Assembly: GCA_946402065.1 (NCBI GenBank)
Contig: CAMIVR010000018.1
Location: 1 to 52,475 of the forward strand
Length of the DNA stretch: 52,475 nucleotides
Direction: 5' to 3'
Source: an uncultured Brevibacillus sp.
GTDB lineage: Bacteria > Bacillota > Bacilli > Brevibacillales > Brevibacillaceae
Position numbers and translations under genes: made by a program. How positions within the stretch are numbered: position 1 is the stretch's first letter; every line of letters begins with the position of its first letter. The notes beneath the pieces are model-generated. The model did no database searches. It saw only the letters and a list, made by a program, of their open reading frames with translations, and was not told where the DNA came from. Shown one piece after another: positions 25,278-33,356 of the stretch.

Positions 25278-26041
25278 TTTCGACAAGCCCTATTTTGGAA
25301 GTAGAGGCACTATCGCTGGCAACCAAGTCACATGGAAAACTAGTCGATAATGTTAGTTTTTCGCTCGGCAAGGGGGAGAGTCTGGGATTAGTAGGTGAAT
25401 CGGGTTCGGGAAAATCCCTTACGCTGCGTGCGATTCTGGGATTGCTCCCGCATGGTATTGAACAGATTGGCGGAACCGTTAAGACAGGCGCAAGCAGCGC
25501 GATGGTTTTTCAAGACCCGAGAGGTGCGCTGGACCCGCTCTGTCCGGTCGTCAAGCAGCTGGCGGAAGTTGTTTATTACAGACAGAGAGTAAGTCGAAAA
25601 GCTTCGCGCAGCATCGCGCTGGAATTGCTCGAAATGCTCGGGCTCCCCGATTCTTTGCAAAAAGCGGACCGATATCCGAGCCAGCTTTCCGGCGGTCAGT
25701 GTCAACGGGTAGTCATCGCCATGGCATTGGCATGCAAGCCGGGCATACTGCTCTGTGATGAGCCGACAACAGCGCTGGACGTTACTGTTCAGCGGCAAAT
25801 TATGGAAACACTCACTCGTCTGCAGCATGAACTCGGTTTTGCCATGGTATTTGTTACGCATAATCTTGCCATTGCAGCTGCCTTGTGCGCTAAGCTGTGT
25901 GTGATGAAAGCGGGGCAGATTGTGGAGGAAGGCAATACCCTTCGTCTTTTGCAAAACCCGACTAATCCTTACACACAAATGCTGATTGATTCGGTGCTTC
26001 CTCTGCCGGAGCTTGAAGGGAATGGACATTCATGGAACTAG
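25274..26041 (+). CDS. ABC transporter ATP-binding protein, DppD type (short form)
   Basis: A 255-residue ATPase. Walker A is GESGSGKS near residue 39, the Q-loop VFQDPRGALDP follows, then the signature LSGGQCQR and Walker B ILLCDEPTTALD, and the switch histidine in VTHNL. It ends soon after the core, lacking most of the C-terminal oligopeptide/dipeptide extension of about 70 residues seen in classical DppD. GGAGG precedes ATG 25274, which overlaps the upstream stop as ATGA. Confidence 0.9.
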   Translation: MISTSPILEVEALSLATKSHGKLVDNVSFSLGKGESLGLVGESGSGKSLTLRAILGLLPHGIEQIGGTVKTGASSAMVFQDPRGALDPLCPVVKQLAEVVYYRQRVSRKASRSIALELLEMLGLPDSLQKADRYPSQLSGGQCQRVVIAMALACKPGILLCDEPTTALDVTVQRQIMETLTRLQHELGFAMVFVTHNLAIAAALCAKLCVMKAGQIVEEGNTLRLLQNPTNPYTQMLIDSVLPLPELEGNGHSWN

Positions 26042-26817
26042 GCTTGCAAGTGAAAAATGTAACCGTTCGTTACGGCGATTTTGTTGCGCTTGATGACGTC
26101 ACTCTGGATCTGCAGCCGCATACCACCCTTGGCCTCGTCGGTGAGTCCGGATCGGGCAAATCCACTCTGTCGCGGGTCATTGCCGGGTTGATCGCTCCTG
26201 ACGAGGGACAGCTGCTGCTGGGTTCACAACAATTAAAAAAGAAGCGAAGCCGCGAGCAGCGCAAAATGATTCAGATGATCTTTCAAAATCCGGACGCATC
26301 GTTGAATCCCAGGCATTCCATCAGGCAGATTCTATCCGAAGCACTGCTGTTTCATCACATTGTGGAACGCAATCAGGTCGAGAAGCGATGCAAAGAGCTG
26401 TTGAATCTCGTTCACCTGGAAGCGGGCGCCCTGGATCGATTCCCTCACGAATTCTCTGGCGGTCAGCGTCAACGGATCGCGATCGCACGTGCATTGAGCG
26501 TTGAGCCGAACATTCTGATCGCGGATGAACCGACGAGCGCCTTGGATGTTTCCGTACAGCTCAGTGTGCTCGAGCTGTTACACACGCTTAAATCCGAGCT
26601 GAATCTTACCATGCTGTTTATCTCCCATGATCTGGGAGTCATCCATGCCATTTGTGATACGGTAGCAGTCATGCGGCAGGGAAAACTTGTTGAGCATAAT
26701 CGCAAGGACCAGTTCTTCACTCGCCCTGAAACGGCATACAGCCGCGAGCTGCTGGCCGCCGTTCCGAAAATGCCGAAACCACGTACAACAGGAGGTCTTT
26801 ATGAACCGCGAGCATAA
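26032..26817 (+). CDS. ABC transporter ATP-binding protein, DppF type (short form)
   Basis: A 261-residue ATPase, partner of the preceding one. Walker A GESGSGKS, Q-loop IFQNPDASLNP, signature FSGGQRQR, Walker B ILIADEPTSALD and switch ISHDL are intact. Like its partner it lacks the full C-terminal extension. It overlaps the previous gene by 10 bp and the next by 17 bp. Together the two ATPases power the importer. Confidence 0.9.
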   Translation: MELGLQVKNVTVRYGDFVALDDVTLDLQPHTTLGLVGESGSGKSTLSRVIAGLIAPDEGQLLLGSQQLKKKRSREQRKMIQMIFQNPDASLNPRHSIRQILSEALLFHHIVERNQVEKRCKELLNLVHLEAGALDRFPHEFSGGQRQRIAIARALSVEPNILIADEPTSALDVSVQLSVLELLHTLKSELNLTMLFISHDLGVIHAICDTVAVMRQGKLVEHNRKDQFFTRPETAYSRELLAAVPKMPKPRTTGGLYEPRA

Positions 26818-27868
26818 TGGATTTGTGCCCCTTTCTCTAGCTGAGTTCGATACGCTTACACAGTCGCTCTCCAAGCTCTTGTCCACGCAACACCCCCCGG
26901 TCATTATCCCGGGAGAAGCGATCTTGGGAATTGAGGCGGTGGCTGCAGGGATATCTGCGCCTGGCCGCACCTTTGTCAATGTGGTGACAGGCCCCTACGG
27001 CAGTTTATTTGGAAAATGGCTTGAAAGTGGCGGAGCGACGGTTGTTGAAGTGAAGGTCCCCTTTGATGAAGTGGTTACAGCGGAGGTGGTCGCGGCGGCA
27101 ATTGAACGTGTCAAGCCATGCGCCGTATCCTTCGTTCAGGCTGAAGTGGTAACAGGCGGTTCGAATCCCGCCAAAGAAATCTGCAAGCTTGCACGCGACT
27201 TTAACATCATTACGGTGACGGACTCCGTTTCAGCTGTCGGGGGAGAAGCCCTGCTGATTGATGAGTGGGGCGTTGATTTTGCCATTATTGGCGCGCAAAA
27301 AGCACTCGCCGGGCCTAACGGCGTCAGCGCGGTAAGCATTTCCCCACGCGGTTGGGAATTCCTTGAGTCCAATGAACATGCGCCGCGCAATTCCATTCTG
27401 TCCTTGCTCGATCTGAAGCCACCTGGCGATGGCGCTGCGTCGGTACGGGTTCCCTACAACATTCCAACGCTGGAGGCCAGAGCCCTGATCCAGGCATTGA
27501 ACCGAATCGAGGAAGAAGGATTGGAGCAGGTGATCAAGCGCCATGAATTGGCTTCAGCCTCTACCGTGGCCGGCATCAAAGCCTTGGGTCTTGACCCTTG
27601 GCAGAAGGATAGCAGGCACTATTCCACGCTGACTACGACCGTTCGGTTGTCTGGGGAGCAGCATTTGTCGATCGATCAGCCGATTGGAATCGTCGCTCCC
27701 GGAGACGGGGAACTATTCGGCCAGCTTCTGCGAATCAACCATTTTGGAGCGAACGCTTGCCGGCAAAGCGTGGAGGAAGCCATCTCGACACTTGCCCGAT
27801 TATTGAAGCAAGACCCTGATCATGCCTTGCAGGCTGTTCGACTGATTTGGGGGACACATGATGAATGA
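26801..27868 (+). CDS. Class V PLP-dependent aminotransferase (alanine/serine-glyoxylate type)
   Basis: A 355-residue enzyme of aminotransferase class V. The PLP-binding aspartate lies in TVTDSVSAVGGE and the Schiff-base lysine in IGAQKALAGPNGVSAV, typical of alanine-, serine- or ureidoglycine-glyoxylate aminotransferases. The N-terminal block PGEAILGIEAVAAGI and the late LRINHFGANA complete the fold. ATG 26801 follows AGGAGG and overlaps the DppF-type gene. It overlaps the amidohydrolase gene downstream by 11 bp. It probably transfers the amino group released from the imported substrate. The amino donor and acceptor cannot be read from the sequence. Confidence 0.85.
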   Translation: MNREHNGFVPLSLAEFDTLTQSLSKLLSTQHPPVIIPGEAILGIEAVAAGISAPGRTFVNVVTGPYGSLFGKWLESGGATVVEVKVPFDEVVTAEVVAAAIERVKPCAVSFVQAEVVTGGSNPAKEICKLARDFNIITVTDSVSAVGGEALLIDEWGVDFAIIGAQKALAGPNGVSAVSISPRGWEFLESNEHAPRNSILSLLDLKPPGDGAASVRVPYNIPTLEARALIQALNRIEEEGLEQVIKRHELASASTVAGIKALGLDPWQKDSRHYSTLTTTVRLSGEQHLSIDQPIGIVAPGDGELFGQLLRINHFGANACRQSVEEAISTLARLLKQDPDHALQAVRLIWGTHDE

Positions 27869-28994
27869 ACATCCGCAACGGCAAACATTTCATCGCATTT
27901 TTATCGCAGGTATTGAAGGAAAACGCTTCGATATCGTGATTCAGGACGGTCGGTTTTCCTCGATTGTCGAAGCGGAGCCAGATCAGGAGCAGTCATCTCA
28001 ATCTCCATCAGGCAAAGATTTATGGATAAGTCCGGGGCTGATTGATCTTCATACGCATCTGGCCTGGACAGACTTTGACCATGCCGATCAATTGAAACGC
28101 GACAGCCACGAAATCGAAATCATGCAGGCGCAAGCCTTTGCAGCAACACTGCGGACCGGTGTAACAACGGCGCGCGATGCGGGCGGGCTTCTGCCGAGCA
28201 CCGTGCAGCATCTCGTTTCGCACTACCAGCATCCTTTACGGGTACAAACCAGCAGCGATATGCTTGGAGCAGCGGATGCCCGAGGAATTCCCCATCTGGA
28301 ACGACGAATGGCAGAAATCTTTGCTACAGGCGCAGAATGGATCAAAATCATGGCGACAGGCGGTCTTGGCACGCCAGCAGAGAAAGTGCTTGACCCGACT
28401 TTTTCGGAGGAGGAGTTCGCTTTCATTGTTCGCCATGCGAAAGCTCACCAGAAAAAGGTCATGGTTCATACATGGGGCGGGGTAACGGTAGACTGGTCCA
28501 TCAATGCCGGTGTCGAATCTGTTGAACACGGAATGTTCTTGACTGAGGATCAGGCTGGCAAACTCGCACAATCTGGAATAGCGCTCGTGCCGACAACATC
28601 GATTTATCGCATTGCTTCCGATCCGAACGGCGTTTTGGCTCTGAACGCGGTCATTTGCGAGCGGGCTGCCCGCGCTGCCGAAGCCCACTCTAAAGCCATT
28701 CATTATGCCAAAAGAGCGGGAGTCCGCATTGGATTCGGCACGGATTATGCCACACCTGCGTTGCATGGCTACAACCTGCAAGAACTGGATACGCTGATTG
28801 ATTGCGGCTTGACCCGCGCTGAAGCCTGGCAATCTGCTACCCAAAGCGCCGCTGAGATTCTCGGAAGCGGCAACGAATTAGGGCAGATTGCTGAAGGTTA
28901 TCTTGCGGATGCGATTCTCTTTGATGCCGATCCGTATCAGGCGCAAAATCCGTCTGAACTGCGGAAGAACATCGTTTCTGTCATTACCAGCTAG
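27858..28994 (+). CDS. Amidohydrolase of the imidazolonepropionase-like branch
   Basis: A 378-residue metal-dependent hydrolase. The first metal motif is DLHTHLAW near residue 65, the bridging-lysine region WIKIMATGG is near 165, then VHTWGG, EHGMF and the catalytic aspartate in GFGTDYATP. These residues fit the superfamily that opens cyclic amides or cleaves X-Pro or N-acyl bonds. Closest by eye are imidazolonepropionase-like and Xaa-Pro dipeptidase-like amidohydrolases. There is no signal peptide, so it acts after uptake. It is the last gene of the operon and is followed by a terminator. Substrate unknown. Confidence 0.85.
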   Translation: MMNEHPQRQTFHRIFIAGIEGKRFDIVIQDGRFSSIVEAEPDQEQSSQSPSGKDLWISPGLIDLHTHLAWTDFDHADQLKRDSHEIEIMQAQAFAATLRTGVTTARDAGGLLPSTVQHLVSHYQHPLRVQTSSDMLGAADARGIPHLERRMAEIFATGAEWIKIMATGGLGTPAEKVLDPTFSEEEFAFIVRHAKAHQKKVMVHTWGGVTVDWSINAGVESVEHGMFLTEDQAGKLAQSGIALVPTTSIYRIASDPNGVLALNAVICERAARAAEAHSKAIHYAKRAGVRIGFGTDYATPALHGYNLQELDTLIDCGLTRAEAWQSATQSAAEILGSGNELGQIAEGYLADAILFDADPYQAQNPSELRKNIVSVITS

Positions 28995-29045
28995 AAAAAC
29001 TAGGCTTATCGCCCTGCCCAATAGCGAAAGCCGTAGTTTTTCTTA
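28995..29045 (+). terminator. Terminator of the transporter/aminotransferase operon
   Basis: AAAAACTAGGCTT pairs with AAGCCGTAGTTTTT (one offset base) immediately after the amidohydrolase stop, ending in a T-run. Confidence 0.75.
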
Positions 29046-29103
29046 TACTTTCACCCTTTATCGCTTTAGCGAATATAAACTTTCTGAAAGTATTAGAAAA
29101 CTT

Positions 29104-29130
29104 GGCTACGCCAAGCCTTTCGGCGTAGCC
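29104..29130. repeat. GC-rich hairpin in the convergent gap
   Basis: GGCTACGCC and GGCGTAGCC form a perfect 9-bp stem with a 9-nt loop. Leftward it is followed by AAGTTTTC, so it may add to termination. Confidence 0.55.
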
Positions 29131-29144
29131 TTAGTTGCGCTTAT

Positions 29145-29176
29145 GTCGATAAGAATTTTTATAAATTCTTATCGAC
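29145..29176. repeat. 32-bp perfect AT-rich palindrome
   Basis: GTCGATAAGAATTT and AAATTCTTATCGAC are exact 14-bp arms around a 4-bp centre. It lies between the terminators of two convergent operons. No T-run follows on either side, so a protein site or element end is possible. Confidence 0.6.
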
Positions 29177-29180
29177 CAAA

Positions 29181-29244
29181 AAACCCGCTGCGGCGACAGA
29201 GCTCTTCACTACCAAACAGCGAAAGCTCTTGCCGCCGCAACGGG
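29181..29244 (-). terminator. Terminator of the sigma-54-driven hydratase/ligase operon
   Basis: On the minus strand CCCGTTGCGGCGGCAAGAGC pairs with GAGCTCTGTCGCCGCAGCGGG (a few mismatches). The right arm runs into TTTTTT. It lies 20 bp after the isomerase stop. Confidence 0.85.
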
Positions 29245-29262
29245 CGTACCGTATGTCGTTGG

Positions 29263-30042
29263 TTATTCTCCGGTAAATTCCGGCTTCCTCTTTTCAAAAA
29301 ACGCCCGGACGCCTTCGCGATGGTCGCTTGTGGAAAAAGCGATTCCCTGGGCCATCGCTTCTTCGTGCAGCAATTGCTCCAGCGACAGTTCAAAGCTCCG
29401 GTTCAAAATCGTCTTGGCCATCCCGAGTGCAGCTCCCGGCCCCTCTGCAAGCATGCCGGCGAGCTGGTTTGCCCGTTCCATCAGTCGCTCCGGCTCCGTA
29501 ACCTCCAGGACGATGCCGTATTCCTGGGCTTCCTTCGCCGTGATCATCCGTCCGGAATACATCAGCTCCTTGGCACGGGGCAAGCCGACGACCCGGGGCA
29601 GGAAATACATGCCGCCAAAATCCGGCACGAGACCTACTTTGGCAAAAACCTGGCCAAATTTGGCCTGTTCCCCTGCCACGATCAGATCGCAGGCGAGGGC
29701 AAGATTAAAGCCCGCGCCGGCGGCAAAGCCGTTTACCGCGGCGATTACCGGTTTTTCCAGGGTGTGCAAGGCCATCAACAAACGGTGGGCTTTTTGCAAA
29801 TAGCGTTTTCCCGCCAATGCGTCCATGTCGGCGAAGCTGTCCAAATCCCCACCGGCGCAAAATGCTTTTCCACCCCCGGTCAAAATGACGCTCCGCACCC
29901 GGGTGTCACTCTGTGCCTTCTCCAATGCCTCGTGAAATCCGCTGACCAGCTCCTGCGACAAGGCATTCATCTTCTCCGGCCTGTTCAGCGTAATCGTGGC
30001 AACTCCGTTTGTCACTTCGTACAAGACATTTTGATCCTCCAT
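29263..30042 (-). CDS. Enoyl-CoA hydratase/isomerase family protein, PaaG-like
   Basis: A 259-residue crotonase-fold protein. The oxyanion-hole segments are present (AFCAGGDLDSF and NGFAAGAGFNLAL). The two glutamates of true hydratases are both replaced: GAGFNL has Asn where hydratases have Glu, and FGQVFAKVGL has no Glu in the second position. Instead it carries an aspartate in GLVPDFGG, the residue used by PaaG-type isomerases. It more likely shifts a double bond or isomerises an acyl-CoA than hydrates it. It is the last gene of a six-gene unit driven by the sigma-54 promoter at 34553-34568. Confidence 0.85.
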   Translation of the reverse strand: MEDQNVLYEVTNGVATITLNRPEKMNALSQELVSGFHEALEKAQSDTRVRSVILTGGGKAFCAGGDLDSFADMDALAGKRYLQKAHRLLMALHTLEKPVIAAVNGFAAGAGFNLALACDLIVAGEQAKFGQVFAKVGLVPDFGGMYFLPRVVGLPRAKELMYSGRMITAKEAQEYGIVLEVTEPERLMERANQLAGMLAEGPGAALGMAKTILNRSFELSLEQLLHEEAMAQGIAFSTSDHREGVRAFFEKRKPEFTGE

Positions 30043-30069
30043 GGGTCCCTCCTTGCCTGGCGATGATTA

Positions 30070-31614
30070 TTAGCCGGTCGCACGGTCGTTTGTCCCTGCC
30101 TCCCGAAGCTCGGAGCGCAGCTTGAATTTTAAAATTTTGCCTGAGGCATTGCGCGGGAGCCGGTCGACGAGAAACAGCACGCGGGGAATTTTGTAGCCCG
30201 CGAGATAGCGGCGGCAAAAAGCTTGCAGGTCTTCCAGTTCCATCGTTTCGCCAGGCTTGGGTACGATTACGGCGGCGACGGTCTCGCCCCACAGCTCATG
30301 GGGGACGCCGATGACGGCAGCCTCCAGCACCTGCGGATAAGAGTAGAGTACTTGCTCCACTTCCACCGAGTAAACGTTTTCGCCACCGGAGATGATCATG
30401 TCCTTTTTGCGGTCTACCAGGGTGATGACCCCATCCTCGTCAATCGTGGCGAGGTCGCCGGTATGCAGCCAGCCGCCTCGGAACGCTTCCGCTGTTGCCT
30501 GCGGGTTCTTGTAGTACTCCTTCATCACCGTTTCGCCGCGCAAGACGAGTTCGCCGATTCCCCCCGGCGCAACCTCCTGGTCCTGATCGTCCACGACGCG
30601 CGCTTCGTTTTGGAAAATGGCCGTACCGCTGGCTCCAAGCTTCATTTTATGGCCTTCAGGCGTCAGTATAACGCCGCCCGGTCCGCCTTCGGTAAGCCCG
30701 CACAGATTGAAAAACTGGTCCGTTCCGAACAGTTCCATGCTTTGCCGGACCAGCTCCGGTGCCATCGGCGCAGCCCCATAGCTGCAGCGGGTGACCGAGG
30801 AGAGATCGTATCGCTCCCGGTTTGGCACCTGCAACAAGTATGTGTACATCGCCGGAACGCCAAAGAAAAAGCTGATCTGATACTGCTGGATCGCGGCAAG
30901 TGCCTGCTCGGGGTGAAAATCGCGATGAATGACGCTGCTGCAGCCCAAGTAAAAGCCGGTCAGCAGGAACAGATTCAACTGTGCCGCGTGAAAGAGGGGG
31001 GCCAGGTGGAGCAGGCGGTCGTTCGGGTTAAGCCCCATCGCGGCCATCATGTTGACTGATACCTGCAGGACGCGGTGGTGGTCAAAAACCGCTCCTTTTG
31101 GCTTGCCGGTCGTCCCGGAGGTGTAGAGGATCTGCAAATCGTCGTACTCCGTCAGTTCGACTGCCGGTTCCGCACGATTGTCCGTCACCACCTGACTGTA
31201 GCGCAATTGGCCTGCGACAGGCGTCTCTCCGACGACAACGACATGCCGCAAATCGGCCGCGCCACTCCGGGCCTCATCAATCAGCCCGGCAAACTCCTCG
31301 TCGCAGATAACAAGCACCGAGTCGGAATGCTGCAAAATATACTGGGCTTCCACGACCGCCAGGCGAAAGTTGATCGGAACGAGCACGGCACCCAGCTTGG
31401 CCGCGGCAAAGAACGCGATGGCAAACCAGTCGGAGTTCTTCATCATCAGCGCCACTTTATCCCCTTTTTTCACGCCCAACGCTGCCAATCCGTGGGCCAG
31501 ACGGTTTACTTCTTTATTAAATTCCGCATACGTATAGGTGCGCTCCTCACAGGTGAGCGCCCTTTTCTCCGGGTGTCGTCTTGCATTTCGCGCCAAGCAG
31601 CTACCGATATCCAT
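30070..31614 (-). CDS. Acyl-CoA synthetase (AMP-forming), first of four in the island
   Basis: A 514-residue adenylate-forming ligase. The P-loop is LYTSGTTGKPKGAVFDH, the core motif is NLCGLTEGGPGG, and the ATP-ribose motif is GWLHTGDLA. The C-terminal catalytic lysine lies in NASGKILKFKLR. It activates a carboxylic acid to its CoA thioester at the cost of ATP. The start ATG 31614 follows GGGGGGATAG; a longer frame to 31695 overlaps the reductase gene and is rejected. It lies between the reductase and the isomerase genes. Medium-chain or branched substrates are plausible from context only. Confidence 0.92.
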   Translation of the reverse strand: MDIGSCLARNARRHPEKRALTCEERTYTYAEFNKEVNRLAHGLAALGVKKGDKVALMMKNSDWFAIAFFAAAKLGAVLVPINFRLAVVEAQYILQHSDSVLVICDEEFAGLIDEARSGAADLRHVVVVGETPVAGQLRYSQVVTDNRAEPAVELTEYDDLQILYTSGTTGKPKGAVFDHHRVLQVSVNMMAAMGLNPNDRLLHLAPLFHAAQLNLFLLTGFYLGCSSVIHRDFHPEQALAAIQQYQISFFFGVPAMYTYLLQVPNRERYDLSSVTRCSYGAAPMAPELVRQSMELFGTDQFFNLCGLTEGGPGGVILTPEGHKMKLGASGTAIFQNEARVVDDQDQEVAPGGIGELVLRGETVMKEYYKNPQATAEAFRGGWLHTGDLATIDEDGVITLVDRKKDMIISGGENVYSVEVEQVLYSYPQVLEAAVIGVPHELWGETVAAVIVPKPGETMELEDLQAFCRRYLAGYKIPRVLFLVDRLPRNASGKILKFKLRSELREAGTNDRATG

Positions 31615-31654
31615 CGCTATCCCCCCGTATAACTGGATTTTCCCCAAATATTGC

Positions 31655-32467
31655 CTACGTGTACATCCCGCCGTTAATGTGGAGCACCTGACCATTCACG
31701 TAATTGGAGAGCGGCGACGCCAGATAAAAGATGCCCTGGGCCGCTTCCTCCGCCAAGCCGGCCCGCTTCTGCGGAATGGATTGCTCGAACATATTTCGCA
31801 CCTTTTCCGGAATTCCGACTGCGACGCCGTCTACTGTCTCTCCTTTTTCCTTCGCTTGCGTCAGGCGCGTATCAATCAGCCCAAAGGCGACCGCATTGCA
31901 ATTGACGTTAAACCCGGCCCACTCTTTGGCGACCGTCTTGGTCAGGCCGATCAGCCCTGCTTTTGCCGAGGAATAGTTCGCCTGCCCCACATTCCCCATC
32001 ACGCCGGCAACAGAAGTCACATTCACAATTTTCCGATAACGCCAAACGCCTTGTTCGACGTCCGTCTTGCCCGCGTCACGCAGATAAGGCGCCGCTTCGC
32101 GAATCAACCGGAACGGAGCGATCAGGTGAATATCGAGCATCTTTTGAAATTGTTCGTCGCTCATCTTGTGCACCAGGTTGTCCCACGTATAGCCTGCATT
32201 ATTCACCAAAATGTCCAATTGTCCAAACGCCGTGATCGTCTCGCGAATAATCGCAGCAGGAAACTCGGGTGCCGTCACGTCGCCGCTGAAGGCGATCGCG
32301 TCGCCGCCCTTTGCCCTAATCGCTTGCACCACTTCTTCTGCCGGAGCCTGATCCTTGTCTGAGACCACAACACGGGCCCCATGCTCCGCCATCATCTCGG
32401 CGACGGCGCGACCGACGCCGCGCCCCGCTCCTGTAATCATCGCTACCTGATTGTCCAGCATTCCCAT
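31655..32467 (-). CDS. Short-chain dehydrogenase/reductase, 3-ketoacyl reductase-like
   Basis: A 270-residue SDR. The cofactor motif TGAGRGVGRAVAE is near residue 11, NNAGYTW follows, and the catalytic Ser (NVTSVAGVMG) and YSSAK pair come next. The segment DVEQGVWRYRKIVNV before the catalytic serine is typical of 3-hydroxyacyl-CoA dehydrogenases of the multifunctional-enzyme type. It would oxidise the (R)-3-hydroxyacyl-CoA made by the adjacent MaoC-type hydratase. I use ATG 32467, with GGGGG at proper distance; two other ATGs upstream are too close to it. Directly follows the hydratase genes. Confidence 0.9.
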   Translation of the reverse strand: MGMLDNQVAMITGAGRGVGRAVAEMMAEHGARVVVSDKDQAPAEEVVQAIRAKGGDAIAFSGDVTAPEFPAAIIRETITAFGQLDILVNNAGYTWDNLVHKMSDEQFQKMLDIHLIAPFRLIREAAPYLRDAGKTDVEQGVWRYRKIVNVTSVAGVMGNVGQANYSSAKAGLIGLTKTVAKEWAGFNVNCNAVAFGLIDTRLTQAKEKGETVDGVAVGIPEKVRNMFEQSIPQKRAGLAEEAAQGIFYLASPLSNYVNGQVLHINGGMYT

Positions 32468-32486
32468 TTGTCCCATCCCCCAACGT

Positions 32487-32879
32487 TTATTGTTCCGGTT
32501 TGCAGACAACGAATTGCCCGCTTAGCTTTATCTCATCTTCGGCGTTTTTCACGGTAAGCTCGCCGATGAGCCGGAGCTCGCCGTTTTGCTCCACTTCCTC
32601 GGTTATTTGCCCGTACACCGTCAACTGTTCGCCCGGCCGTGTCATTTTGGAGAAACGGACTTTGAATCGGCGCAGATTCCGGCGCGGAAACCATTGAGCC
32701 AACGCCTGTCCGGCAAATCCCATCACGAGCATGCCATGGGCAATGACGCCGCCCAATCCGGCTTTTTCTCCGACGGGCACAACGGTGTGAATCGGGTTAA
32801 AATCGCCGGATGCTCCGGCATAGCGCACCAGCTGTGTATGCGTGATAGCCGGTTTTTCCAAAGGCTGTAACGGTTCCAT
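32487..32879 (-). CDS. MaoC-type (R)-specific enoyl-CoA hydratase subunit
   Basis: A 130-residue single hot-dog domain with the hydratase motif GDFNPIH (catalytic Asp and His) followed by GGVIAHGMLVMG. It is the catalytic partner of the 147-residue protein encoded just upstream, which has the same fold but lacks the motif. Such pairs form HadAB-like or (R)-hydratase heterodimers. AGGAGG lies 7 bp before ATG 32879. Confidence 0.9.
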   Translation of the reverse strand: MEPLQPLEKPAITHTQLVRYAGASGDFNPIHTVVPVGEKAGLGGVIAHGMLVMGFAGQALAQWFPRRNLRRFKVRFSKMTRPGEQLTVYGQITEEVEQNGELRLIGELTVKNAEDEIKLSGQFVVCKPEQ

Positions 32880-32897
32880 CCAGGTTCCTCCTGTTCC

Positions 32898-33341
32898 TTA
32901 TGGTCTTTCAATGATCAGACTGCGAGCGACCAGCACCTGTTCACCCTGTTGGTTGTGAAATGCGGTCTCGATCGTAATCAGACTCATTCCCCTTTTTACA
33001 ACGACGTCCACGACCTTGCTTTGCCCCGTGAGCTCATCGCCGGCGCAGATGTCTTGCAAATATTCGTACTCCTGCTCACCGTGGAGGACCTTCAGCGGGT
33101 CCAATTCCAGCACCCTGATCAGCTCGTCAAAGTCCGCTCCCGCCCACATCTCGATAACGGTAGGAAACGTAGGCGGAATCGGCACATCGCGAAATCCCGC
33201 CTCGCGAGCGGCCGCGGGGCTGGCATAGAGCGAATTGCCGTCGCCGATAGCCAGGGCAAATTCCCTGATTTTCCCACGCTCGATGGTAAAGCTGAACGGC
33301 TCAAACGCCATGCCCACTTTGGCGGCTATGTCTCGTTCCAT
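32898..33341 (-). CDS. MaoC N-terminal-domain/FAS1-like dehydratase partner subunit
   Basis: A 147-residue hot-dog protein of the MaoC_dehydrat_N type. In the position of the hydratase motif it reads IGDGNSLYASP, lacking the catalytic histidine, so it is probably the structural, substrate-tunnel half of a heterodimer. The active half is encoded 18 bp downstream. The motif VPIPPTFPTVIE is characteristic of the family. I use ATG 33341 at a normal distance from AAGGGGG rather than ATG 33347, which is too close. Confidence 0.85.
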   Translation of the reverse strand: MERDIAAKVGMAFEPFSFTIERGKIREFALAIGDGNSLYASPAAAREAGFRDVPIPPTFPTVIEMWAGADFDELIRVLELDPLKVLHGEQEYEYLQDICAGDELTGQSKVVDVVVKRGMSLITIETAFHNQQGEQVLVARSLIIERP

Positions 33342-33356
33342 TTTCATGCCCCCTTC

